Source: Cellvibrio sp. KY-YJ-3 (GTDB lineage: Bacteria; Pseudomonadota; Gammaproteobacteria; Pseudomonadales; Cellvibrionaceae). Taken from it: a stretch of 64,000 bases of DNA. Below the pieces are notes generated by a model. The model worked only from the letters and a program-made list of their open reading frames with translations, made no database searches and was not told the DNA's origin. Both the position numbers and the translations under genes were made by a program. Positions 9,901-16,951 of this stretch are shown here, piece by piece. Position 1 is the first letter of the stretch; every line of letters starts with the position of its first letter. The stretch lies in assembly GCF_008806955.1 (NCBI RefSeq), contig NZ_CP031727.1, forward strand, positions 248,001 through 312,000, in the 5' to 3' direction.

Positions 9901-11414
9901 CCTATACCATCGGTATATCCATCCAAAACGGAACGAGTCAAAGTGGCATTGATTGTTTTTAAATAATCACTTGTTAAATCATTTCCATCAAATGAATTAG
10001 GGCCACTTGATAGAACAATAATAGAACAACTGGCACACCAGGAGTTACTAGGCAAAGGGTCTCCCCAGTTACTACTTCCAACCCTAGTCAAAGGTAGCGC
10101 AGCTGTTTCGGTGATCTCATCAGAATCAAATTTGGCTGAACCGGCACCAGCCAAATAACGCAAAGTCTCTGCATATATTTCACCAATTGGGTTACGCCAA
10201 TCTGAATTTCCTGAGTAGCTTTTATTCCCATCAGCAGGGACAAACGAAAACTGTGCAATTCTAAACAAGCTCAAGTTGTGAATAATGCCCTGCACTGATG
10301 TGTTAAAAACACCGGTTTCTATTGAAAACTCGTTAATAGTATCTGTAGTTGTTGAATATGTAAGCCCTGCTAAAGGGCCAGCTTTTTTGCGAAGCACACC
10401 ACCCTTACCTGGAGCACCCCAGCTACCAGTAACCAAACCGAAGTTAATACTGTCATATTTTTTCTGCAACACACCTACAGGCTTGTAAGAACCTTCTTCA
10501 TAAGCTAAACAACCTCCATTTACATTGGTGGATGCATTGTAGGTATTATCGGGAGCATCTTTGGTGGGATCACATACTTTCACTTTAACTACCAATTCAC
10601 CCAACTTGCTGGTTAAGGTAGGCGAAGTAGTTCTTGAAGATGGTAAATTGGTTGTATTTGTGGAATCACTTCGCCACTGGCATTGTTGAATTTCAGTGTG
10701 CGACCAGTTGTACCACTTTCCTGGTGCGACGCGAATAACAGGGTAACCTGCTGCACCAGATTCAGTAGATACACTACAGATAGTGATTTCACTATTCGTA
10801 TATGGAGTGTAATCACTGACAGCGCCATCTGCGCCCGCGTAGACTTTTGCAAAAGCATGACTTTCTTTTGGCAAAAAAGACCGCTCAAGAATGGTCGAGG
10901 CTGGCACAGTATCGCCACTTGCACTGGTAGACGCCGCAGTATCTACAGCGCGCTTACCGCCAAACAACACTTTGCGCAAAATGTCCATGCGTGTCATGGA
11001 TGCCCAATTTAAAAAGTTACCGCTCCACTTTCCAGAACACTTGTAGTTGGTAGCTTTTACTGACGGGGCGAAGAAACTGCTCGCGGTAGCAGCAGTATCC
11101 GCAACGTAGTCATAACACCAGTTTGAATCAAAATATCCGTAATATTTAAAATCATTTCTGTAAGTGAGATCTGCGCTACGCAAGAATCCGCCATCCAAAT
11201 TAGAATAATCCGGGTAAGCCTTGTAAGAGAGCTCTTGGTCGCGCGACATAGCCAGCATCACCACCGGCTTTACTGATTGTCCGACAAATAGTGGCGACTG
11301 AGCCAGATCAATAGCGCTAGCAGCGTGCGCAATGGATAGCAGTAACAGGAACCCCACTTTGGCAATCAATTGTCCAAGTTTTGAATTCCAATATAGCGAC
11401 CGATGACGGTTCAT
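6948..11414 (-). CDS. pilY1: Type IV pilus tip-associated protein PilY1
   Basis: Large secreted protein (1488 residues from the ATG at 11414) that in Pseudomonas sits at the pilus tip and acts in adhesion, surface sensing and pilus extension. The start at 11414 is chosen because AAGGGG lies 8 bases upstream; an in-frame ATG at 11441 has no good ribosome site. A signal peptide ends near SIAHAASA. The C-terminal 550 residues form the PilY1 beta-propeller (LYANANDGMLHAINADC, VLGNGYNSADGRAYLLVIDL). DTNNNGIPD at about residue 797 is an EF-hand-like calcium loop. The N-terminal part reads VVMLAMSRDQELSYKAY rather than a DxSGS MIDAS motif, so a classical von Willebrand A metal site is not visible. 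No pilY2 is seen before pilE. Confidence 0.92.
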   Translation of the reverse strand: MNRHRSLYWNSKLGQLIAKVGFLLLLSIAHAASAIDLAQSPLFVGQSVKPVVMLAMSRDQELSYKAYPDYSNLDGGFLRSADLTYRNDFKYYGYFDSNWCYDYVADTAATASSFFAPSVKATNYKCSGKWSGNFLNWASMTRMDILRKVLFGGKRAVDTAASTSASGDTVPASTILERSFLPKESHAFAKVYAGADGAVSDYTPYTNSEITICSVSTESGAAGYPVIRVAPGKWYNWSHTEIQQCQWRSDSTNTTNLPSSRTTSPTLTSKLGELVVKVKVCDPTKDAPDNTYNASTNVNGGCLAYEEGSYKPVGVLQKKYDSINFGLVTGSWGAPGKGGVLRKKAGPLAGLTYSTTTDTINEFSIETGVFNTSVQGIIHNLSLFRIAQFSFVPADGNKSYSGNSDWRNPIGEIYAETLRYLAGAGSAKFDSDEITETAALPLTRVGSSNWGDPLPSNSWCASCSIIVLSSGPNSFDGNDLTSDYLKTINATLTRSVLDGYTDGIGTNEFGAETNKFFLGLAANANLSTQCSVKDLKLSGLLGSCPEFPTGQGTYAIAGLSRYARTNDIRSSYSGKQTVSTYAVELSEGLPNFNIPVGDKFVSIIPVCTNGTHVNACSLVGVRVENIANDENGKPISGSYLFYWEDNQWGSDYDMDAVQRLEFCVGAACGTGVNSNQIKIVNTLPYWATGTSRMHMSYNLVGLDLSVTGQAEGTQTLQWVTRGGYDPHNLGYVSSIGSLSWYNTIAPEGTDDLPPDTADNSYRKEKVYTAGGADVPSLRNLKSPLFYAAKYGKFDDTNNNGIPDSQGEWDIQNVRGEPVPDGLPDNYFVMKNPSLLEESLINIFASISKETATGSGVATNSTRLEEGTFVYQAMFNTKGWFGEIKAFTQSNNAAQGFVEVWSTKGKINSETGRKIFSYNPESHESFEFNTANWSMLSSTQKAALGADETSAQQLMNWVRGNDDISGYRKRVMSDGTKNLLGDVVTSTPVFAGDANEGHDRLEDSVYGGSEYKAYLAGAKSSRTKVLYANANDGMLHAINADCTKTNIGDCGKELFTYIPSPVYSKFATVASPSYGESIAHQYLVDGPIALGDAYINVPGQTGRQWRNILVGSMGAGARGIFVLDVTDPDNFDEDNVLFEITATDMPQIGNVFGRPYIAPVNGRWKVVLGNGYNSADGRAYLLVIDLESPFDPIYTKAVVTNTETANGLAGPALYRAVNTGPIEVAYAGDRLGNMWKFNLTGSASAWLPSFSSGSNYVPLFFASAGGVGQPITASPTLGFKNGNSVGGDDAIMVYFGTGSYMTLNDAATTATQSFYGIADSNERISYNTNRSTVLHKKEMTTDGKVRDVNDSGTSASTPNWNTKSGWYLDFPASERVLSKAVLAYDRVIFSTMIPNADGCSFGGTGWLMELVGTGDSSIMGTERSLRSHNGSFLDVFIPGEIARLKNSLAGVSGTDTLIYGTADGQLIAESIDGGGASDALGRLSWRQLE

Positions 11415-11477
11415 AAACACATCCCCTTGTTGAAACTTCATATGCCCAACAATTAATTAATTCAAATTTAAGAACAT

Positions 11478-12050
11478 CTAGTGCTGTGCACGATAGGTTG
11501 ACTGCAATACCACTTTTGAGTTTTCGCTGCCTCCAAATCCTCTGGCAGAGATGCGGTAAATAGTTCTATTCCCTGCCTCCTCTACATTCATACCGTACTC
11601 TACAGACTCTCCCGAAGCAGCGGCGCCCGCACCTTCTACTTCAAGTAGCTCAATCACATAATCGGGCATGCGAGTTAAATTCAGCTCTATGTCTGCTTTT
11701 TTTAGAGTAAGAGCATAAGCTTTCCAATCATCGTCATCCCATCCAGCAACTGGCCCAACAACAGCATCAGATTTATTTTGGTTATTCAATAAACCATCTG
11801 CGTCATTAAATACCAACACTTCACCTTGTGTTTGAGCTATTAGTTCGCCAGTACGGAGCGCAGCTTCTGCTGATTGAAAAGCAAGGTTACGATCACGCAT
11901 ATTGCCCGCCATCAGCTCTTGCATATTGCTGCCACGAATAGCCGAGACAGCGACTATGGACATCAATAACACCATGATCAGACCGACGATAAGGGTCATT
12001 CCTCGCTGCGACTTGACTGTAATGTTTTTTTGTTTACATCTGGGTTTCAT
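11478..12050 (-). CDS. pilX: Type IV minor pilin PilX
   Basis: Minor pilin of 190 residues. The prepilin leader of 17 residues ends in SQRG, cleavage being before Met18. The helix MTLIVGLIMVLLMSIVAVSAI follows and has Val instead of the usual Glu at mature position 5, as is common in PilX. The conserved segment NMRDRNLAFQSAEAALRTGE after the helix is the PilX N-terminal signature. GGTGGAA precedes the ATG by about 8 bases. It lies between pilW and pilY1 in the same order as in Pseudomonas. PilX helps form the priming complex for pilus assembly. Confidence 0.88.
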   Translation of the reverse strand: MKPRCKQKNITVKSQRGMTLIVGLIMVLLMSIVAVSAIRGSNMQELMAGNMRDRNLAFQSAEAALRTGELIAQTQGEVLVFNDADGLLNNQNKSDAVVGPVAGWDDDDWKAYALTLKKADIELNLTRMPDYVIELLEVEGAGAAASGESVEYGMNVEEAGNRTIYRISARGFGGSENSKVVLQSTYRAQH

Positions 12051-12068
12051 AATCTATTCCACCAATAA

Positions 12069-13151
12069 CTAATTGAGCCGACTGCGAATACCAACAGTAC
12101 TGACAAACACTTGTCGCAATCTAAAATCAGCCGCCTCTTTATCTATGTCATCTGCAAAACTGTAGGTTTGCTTTTCCGGTACCACATTATCATCAAGACT
12201 TTGAACCAAAAGATGCAAACGTACACTACTAACATTATGCCAAGCAGCCGCTCCAATCGCGTCAACTTGAGCGGCGCTATTGTAGGTATCCGGAATCAAA
12301 TCGTTATTAGTGTCTCGCCCGTAGGTAATATGCATATCCTCTACGCCCTCAAGGATTTCCAAAGAAATTCCACCGGTGTTTTGCCAAAGACTAGGACGAC
12401 CGGACTTACCTTTAGCCAGATAATAAATCACCCTTTGCATCTTCAAAATTTGCCCACCATCGGTATAACTATTATCCGCACCAGAACTCCCACCCCAACT
12501 ACTGATCGTATTCCCAGGGGTACCAGACGCCTCATGATTTATATGCAATTCTCCCGACGAAACACCCACCTTGGTGGCCTGAAAAATACGTGCTTTTTTG
12601 CAATCAGTAACCAACAAAACATCTCCAGGGCAAATACCGCTCAGGCGATCATCTGTACCATTGGGACAGCCCTTGGCTTCTTGTTTGGTCAGCGAGGCGA
12701 ACATAGTCGCCGCTTCTTTATCTTTGATAACCGACACATCATCATCCATAGCGCCGGTAACAACAAAGAGGTCAGTATTGGCAAGTGGCGCTGGTGATAA
12801 CACAAGACCGGCAGGCGTTGCTGAGTAGCCGCGAATTGCATCTAAAACAAGCACGCCAGGTGTGGCTGATGAATCGAGCATGTCATATTGAAAATCAGTG
12901 CCTTTTACAGTGCTGTCGACTTGCCCTATTTTCCGACTGGCACAGCCCATAAAACCCGCCATACGAATATCACGGGCCATAAATTCAATAGCTAAACGGC
13001 CTGACTCTTGTACATTGGATACTCCTCGTTGGGTATTAAAAGCAGTTTTACTGCTAATAAACATTTGGATCACACCACCCATTAATATCAAACCCAAGGT
13101 GATAGAAATCATTAATTCAACCAACGAAAAACCTTTCTGTAGTTTTGGCAT
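12069..13151 (-). CDS. pilW: Type IV minor pilin PilW
   Basis: Minor pilin with the leader MPKLQKG, cut before Phe, and the mature start FSLVELMISITLGLILMGG including Glu5. The conserved QESGRLAIEFMARDIRMAGFMGC after the helix is the PilW signature. The start at 13151 gives a canonical 7-residue leader and lies 10 bases beyond the pilV stop. In-frame ATG codons at 13202 and 13205 would give an unusually long leader and overlap pilV by about 40 bases, but cannot be excluded because no start has a strong ribosome site. From 13151 the protein is 360 residues, in the normal range. Confidence 0.87.
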   Translation of the reverse strand: MPKLQKGFSLVELMISITLGLILMGGVIQMFISSKTAFNTQRGVSNVQESGRLAIEFMARDIRMAGFMGCASRKIGQVDSTVKGTDFQYDMLDSSATPGVLVLDAIRGYSATPAGLVLSPAPLANTDLFVVTGAMDDDVSVIKDKEAATMFASLTKQEAKGCPNGTDDRLSGICPGDVLLVTDCKKARIFQATKVGVSSGELHINHEASGTPGNTISSWGGSSGADNSYTDGGQILKMQRVIYYLAKGKSGRPSLWQNTGGISLEILEGVEDMHITYGRDTNNDLIPDTYNSAAQVDAIGAAAWHNVSSVRLHLLVQSLDDNVVPEKQTYSFADDIDKEAADFRLRQVFVSTVGIRSRLN

Positions 13152-13161
13152 AGATGACACA

Positions 13162-13596
13162 CTAAACCCGCGTTGTATATTCAAAGGTCGCAATATCTTC
13201 ATCATTGTTCTCGCTCTGATTTTGCTCGCTCCAGCGAATTGAAATCGTACAAATACCGCTGCTATTGCACTTCACTTGACCAAGCCCTTCGGGAAGTACA
13301 TCTTCAACCAGATCTCTCCATTCACGCAGATCCACTTCTGCCAGAGACGTACCACTGGGAGCATCTGCGTCATAATCAATTACATATTCTGTTACATGAG
13401 TTCGATTTAAGCGCATTCGATCAATAATGTCATAAGCAAGAATATTGGCTTGCGAACGCAAATACGCACTCTGATTAAATTGCAATGAGCGCATCTGCAT
13501 TGCAGACAAGGTCAGCAGCGCCGTTGCAATAATGAGCACAGTAACCAACACCTCAATTAAACCAACGCCGCGCTGCCATTTCGCTAAGCTTCCCAT
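13162..13596 (-). CDS. pilV: Type IV minor pilin PilV
   Basis: Minor pilin of 144 residues from the ATG at 13596, which has GGAGG 8 bases upstream. Earlier in-frame starts at 13602 and 13629 fit the ribosome site less well, and the latter overlaps fimU. The leader MGSLAKWQRG is cleaved before Val; the mature start VGLIEVLVTVLIIATALLTL has Glu5. The following phrase QSAYLRSQANILAYDIIDRMR is typical of PilV (substrate of PilD). It lies 19 bases downstream of fimU and is likely co-transcribed with it. Confidence 0.88.
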   Translation of the reverse strand: MGSLAKWQRGVGLIEVLVTVLIIATALLTLSAMQMRSLQFNQSAYLRSQANILAYDIIDRMRLNRTHVTEYVIDYDADAPSGTSLAEVDLREWRDLVEDVLPEGLGQVKCNSSGICTISIRWSEQNQSENNDEDIATFEYTTRV

Positions 13597-13615
13597 ATTC
13601 ATTTCCTCCACACTC

Positions 13616-14224
13616 CTAACACGCAACATAATCTGTGCTTAATAAGCCGGCAACGCCTATGGACACTATGTTTGTGTTAAACCCGGTACAATTGGATACA
13701 TGTAACTTGAATGTAACTGTTGAATTATTAGAGACTTTGGCCAAGGTTCCTAAAGCACTAAACCTGACAAAGTTAACAGCTGTGGTTGCAGGAATTACCA
13801 GTGCCTGCCCGGATTTAACATTGCCAGCGGCTATAGTGCCTGCCGCCGCAAAAGCAACATTGATCTCTGGATCTGTCAGAGGCCAATAGCGAAGAATCGT
13901 ACCAGGAGTTGAAGCAATCACTGGCGTTGTAGCGCTGTCGGCAGCAGCAGAATCAACAAATACAATCCAACCTTTTGCCCAATCGGTAGCTGTGGCACAG
14001 GTAGTCTTGTTAATTGAGGGACATATTGAAACTCTAGCTGCTCGTTTTACAGATTCCGTTCTAGCGAAATTCAACGCAGCTATAAAATCGCTTCCCAAGG
14101 TCATAGACTTGTTATTGCGGATTTGATCATTGAAACTGGGAATTGCGACAGCCAATACAACCCCCAAAACGACCAAGGTAACCATGAGCTCTATAAGAGT
14201 AAATCCAAACTCTCTGCGTACCAT
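13616..14224 (-). CDS. fimU: GspH/FimT-family minor pilin FimU
   Basis: First gene of the minor pilin operon. From the ATG at 14224 the product is 202 residues with a 7-residue leader MVRREFG and the mature helix FTLIELMVTLVVLGVVLAVA with Glu5. The GspH-type segment NNKSMTLGSDFIAALNFARTES follows, as does the WAKGWIVFVD motif typical of FimU/FimT. A GTG at 14272 is in frame but gives a 23-residue leader. FimU connects the minor pilin complex to the major pilin in Pseudomonas. Its promoter should lie in the 192-base gap shared with the divergent fimT-like gene, which contains interleaved inverted repeats. Confidence 0.87.
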   Translation of the reverse strand: MVRREFGFTLIELMVTLVVLGVVLAVAIPSFNDQIRNNKSMTLGSDFIAALNFARTESVKRAARVSICPSINKTTCATATDWAKGWIVFVDSAAADSATTPVIASTPGTILRYWPLTDPEINVAFAAAGTIAAGNVKSGQALVIPATTAVNFVRFSALGTLAKVSNNSTVTFKLHVSNCTGFNTNIVSIGVAGLLSTDYVAC

Positions 14225-14320
14225 CTCAAATCTCTTTATGCGTAATTGATATTTGCTATCGACCGTAGACACTGACTTACAGGTGAATTATATTTCTATA
14301 ACTTATCACGATCGGACACT

Positions 14321-14357
14321 GGATATGTTGTCACTCTCGATATCCGGTCAGTGACAA
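14321..14357. promoter_or_regulatory. Interleaved inverted repeats in the fimU/fimT divergent promoter region
   Basis: TTGTCACT (14328-14335) is inverted as AGTGACAA (14350-14357) with a 14-base spacer. GGATAT (14321-14326) is inverted as ATATCC (14340-14345). The two pairs interleave. On the minus strand TATAAT lies at about 14287-14292 as a possible fimU -10 element. The arrangement looks like an operator; the cognate regulator is not known. Confidence 0.4.
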
Positions 14358-14416
14358 GGTATGAGTGGCCAAAGATGGACTAATTTTCATCAAATCCCAA
14401 GGAGGGACATCGAATT

Positions 14417-14938
14417 ATGAAAGGCTTTACTCTTATAGAATTACTCACAACACTTTGCGTTATATCACTACTGCTATTCGTTGGCCTCCCCAGTTTCACG
14501 GAAGTCCTCAAAGAAAATAGGCTTAAAACCTCCACCCTCAGCTTACTTGAGTCGATTGAAACCACTCGCTCTGTGGCGGTATTCAATAATCAGAGAGCGT
14601 TGTTGCTACCCAAAAATGGTGACTGGGAAGATGGATGGATCATTTTTCTTGATCTCAATGATGACGGACTACTAAACCCAAATGAAGACGTCATTCGTGA
14701 TGTCACTGCACCCACTGGTGTAACTATCGAGCCTAATACACCCGTTACTGATTACATCTCCTTTATCGGCTCTGGTGAAGGTAGAAAGATAGGCAAGAAA
14801 AATGGAGGATCTCCGATGATGGGAACATTAAAAGTGTGCCCTCTCGAGGGAGGAGAGGGCTATGCTCTTATACTTTCCAGGGGAGGCAGAACACGATTGG
14901 ATAAGTTGGCCTCAGCAGATTGCGCAAGCGCTCCCTAA
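14417..14938 (+). CDS. fimT: FimT-like GspH-family pseudopilin
   Basis: Pseudopilin of 173 residues with a very short leader (MKG) before the mature helix FTLIELLTTLCVISLLLFVG, which has Glu5. The GspH features are present: RLKTSTLSLLESIETTRSVAV after the helix and DWEDGWIIFLDLNDDG, which also resembles a calcium loop. AGGAGG at 14399-14404 is 12 bases from the ATG. In Pseudomonas fimT precedes fimU on the same strand; here the gene is divergent and alone. FimT-type proteins have been linked to DNA binding by pili in naturally competent bacteria. That link is family knowledge and is not shown by this sequence. Confidence 0.75.
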   Translation: MKGFTLIELLTTLCVISLLLFVGLPSFTEVLKENRLKTSTLSLLESIETTRSVAVFNNQRALLLPKNGDWEDGWIIFLDLNDDGLLNPNEDVIRDVTAPTGVTIEPNTPVTDYISFIGSGEGRKIGKKNGGSPMMGTLKVCPLEGGEGYALILSRGGRTRLDKLASADCASAP

Positions 14939-14947
14939 CTAAAGTTA

Positions 14948-15883
14948 CTAACGCAGCGCTTTAGGTAGAGAAAAGCTGATATTTTCAGGAGTGCCGTCCA
15001 TTTCGATTGGCACTTGTGCGCCGCAGGCTTTTAATTTGTCGATGACCTGTTTCACCAAAATTTCTGGCGCAGAAGCGCCAGCGGTAATACCAATACTGGT
15101 GCGATTTTTAATCCACTCCGGATTAATATCTTCAGGTCCATCGATCAAATAAGCTTCCGTTCCACAGCGCTCGGCCAATTCGCGCAAACGATTTGAGTTG
15201 GACGAGTTAGGTGAACCAACAACAAGAACCAAATCACACTCTAACGCGAGCTGACGCACAGCGTCCTGGCGATTGGTAGTTGCATAGCAAATATCATCGC
15301 GGCGCGGCCCCTGAATCTTGGGGAATTTATTACGTAGCGCTTCAATTACCTTGGCAGTGTCATCCATAGAAAGCGTGGTCTGGGTAACGTAGGCAAGGTT
15401 TTCCGGGTCATGCACTACAAGTGCATCAACATCAGCTTCATCTTCTACCAAATAAATTGCACCGCCGTTACTGGTACTGTACTGCCCCATGGTGCCTTCA
15501 ACTTCCGGGTGACCTTCGTGACCAATCAAAATACATTCGCGACCTTCGCGACTGTAGCGTGTCACTTCGATATGCACCTTGGTTACCAGTGGACAGGTCG
15601 CATCAAACACCTGCAAGCCGCGCGCCTCTGCTTCTTGCCGTACCGCTTGCGATACACCATGGGCGCTAAAAATAAGAATCACATCATCAGGAACTTGATC
15701 CACTTCGTCGACAAAAATTGCACCGCGCTCGCGCAGAGAATCCACCACAAATTTGTTATGCACAACTTCATGACGCACATAAATTGGCGCACCAAAAACA
15801 TCAAGCGCGCGGTTCACTATATCAATTGCGCGGTCGACACCCGCACAAAAACCACGGGGATTCGCGAGTTTGATTTGAGTCAT
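14948..15883 (-). CDS. ispH: 4-hydroxy-3-methylbut-2-enyl diphosphate reductase
   Basis: Last enzyme of the MEP pathway; it reduces HMBPP to isopentenyl and dimethylallyl diphosphate with a 4Fe-4S cluster. All three cluster cysteines are visible, in [13 protein letters not shown] (Cys13), [12 protein letters not shown] and [11 protein letters not shown]. The substrate-binding motifs EVVHNKFVV and [11 protein letters not shown] are also present. The 311 residues are full length. The start lies 2 bases after the fkpB stop, so translation is probably coupled within the ileS-lspA-fkpB-ispH operon. Confidence 0.97.
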   Translation of the reverse strand: MTQIKLANPRGFCAGVDRAIDIVNRALDVFGAPIYVRHEVVHNKFVVDSLRERGAIFVDEVDQVPDDVILIFSAHGVSQAVRQEAEARGLQVFDATCPLVTKVHIEVTRYSREGRECILIGHEGHPEVEGTMGQYSTSNGGAIYLVEDEADVDALVVHDPENLAYVTQTTLSMDDTAKVIEALRNKFPKIQGPRRDDICYATTNRQDAVRQLALECDLVLVVGSPNSSNSNRLRELAERCGTEAYLIDGPEDINPEWIKNRTSIGITAGASAPEILVKQVIDKLKACGAQVPIEMDGTPENISFSLPKALR

Positions 15884-15885
15884 GA

Positions 15886-16335
15886 TCAGTGCACCTGAAC
15901 CGGTTCGATTTTGAGAATAGCGACTTCAAATAAGATATCGCGACCCGCCAAGGGATGGTTAAAATCAACCACCACCACATCTTCATCAAAGCGTACAACG
16001 ACACCGGGAAGCTCGGTTTTTTGCGCATCAGCAAAAGACAGCATTAGACCTTCGCTCAACTCTAAATCCGGGCTGAACTGGCTGCGTGCAATCTCTTGAA
16101 TATTATTCGGATTGCGTTGACCAAATCCGTCTTCCGGTTTGATCACCACCGTTTTATGCTCACCTTCGAGCATGCCGAACAATGCCTTTTCAAAACCAGG
16201 TAATAGATTGCCATCCCCAACAGTAAAGGTCGCCGGGTCGCGCTCAAAATTGGTATCCACTAATTCGCCATTGTCCAACTGCAAGGCAAAATGCAAGGTG
16301 ATTTTTGTGCCGGGACCAATTGCTAATTCACGCAT
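15886..16335 (-). CDS. fkpB: FKBP-type peptidyl-prolyl isomerase, SlyD/FkpB type
   Basis: Predicted prolyl isomerase of 149 residues. The FKBP core is interrupted by an insert-in-flap chaperone domain, as in SlpA/Fkp[18 protein letters not shown] and [20 protein letters not shown] form the first part, and [12 protein letters not shown] begins the flap. [15 protein letters not shown] closes the fold. It overlaps lspA by 8 bases and is followed by ispH, the same order as in E. coli and Pseudomonas. A cytoplasmic location is expected, as there is no signal peptide. Confidence 0.92.
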   Translation of the reverse strand: MRELAIGPGTKITLHFALQLDNGELVDTNFERDPATFTVGDGNLLPGFEKALFGMLEGEHKTVVIKPEDGFGQRNPNNIQEIARSQFSPDLELSEGLMLSFADAQKTELPGVVVRFDEDVVVVDFNHPLAGRDILFEVAILKIEPVQVH

Positions 16336-16825
16336 TCGCTGGTTTCTCTTTGCTAAATAACATATCGATAATCAATACCGCCGCACCCAAAGTAATCGCC
16401 GAGTCTGCGATATTGAATGCTGGCCAATAATTATCGTGATAATGCACCACAATAAAATCCACTACATGGCCGAGCACAATACGATCATAAAGATTGCCTA
16501 ATGCACCACCAAGAATAAATGCCAACGCAAAAGCCTCGCGCGGTTTTTGCTGCGCCGTGCGTGAAATCCACACACTCAACAGCACGCTTGCGGCAATAGC
16601 GATAACGGCAAAAAACCAGCGCTGCCAACCACCCGCACCGGCAAGAAAACTAAATGCTGCACCAGGATTGTAAGCCAAGGTGAAATTAAAAAATGAGGTA
16701 AAGACTTTCGTCTCGCCATATTCAAACGCTGCTTCTATGGCATGTTTACTGGCTTGATCCAGTGCCACTATCACCAGTGCAACGAGATACCAGAACCAAG
16801 ATTTTTGGTAGATTTTGTCTGCCAT
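16328..16825 (-). CDS. lspA: Lipoprotein signal peptidase (prolipoprotein signal peptidase II)
   Basis: Inner-membrane aspartic protease that removes signal peptides from diacylated prolipoproteins. From the ATG at 16825 (MADKIYQKSWFWYLV) it has 165 residues, the usual length; an in-frame start at 16861 would add 12 residues. Four membrane helices are visible. The two catalytic aspartates lie in GNLYDRIVLGHVVDF and FNIADSAITLG, and the conserved NPGAAFSFLAG is present. Several lipoproteins in this window (bamD, 23.2 kb, 57.9 kb) would be its substrates. It ends inside fkpB. Confidence 0.96.
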   Translation of the reverse strand: MADKIYQKSWFWYLVALVIVALDQASKHAIEAAFEYGETKVFTSFFNFTLAYNPGAAFSFLAGAGGWQRWFFAVIAIAASVLLSVWISRTAQQKPREAFALAFILGGALGNLYDRIVLGHVVDFIVVHYHDNYWPAFNIADSAITLGAAVLIIDMLFSKEKPANA

Positions 16826-16873
16826 TATTTTCGTTTCACCATGATTGATTATTGACAACACCTATGGGACCCC

Positions 16874-16932
16874 GCTTGCTGCGCCCAATAAACATCCAAT
16901 AAAAATATTTGCACAGACAGGGCGCGGCAAGC
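16874..16932. repeat. Long-stem hairpin between ileS and lspA
   Basis: GCTTGCTGCGCCC (16874-16886) pairs with GGGCGCGGCAAGC (16920-16932), leaving one T-G wobble in 13 pairs and a 33-base AT-rich loop. No T tract follows on either strand, so a simple terminator is unlikely. An RNA-processing or attenuation role is possible. Confidence 0.5.
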
Positions 16933-16951
16933 AGCTCCCCTGCAAAAGTAA

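Noticed and set aside
12111-12797. Long open frame opposite pilW (plus strand, about 228 codons)
   Set aside because: Antisense shadow of pilW with irregular composition and no motif.
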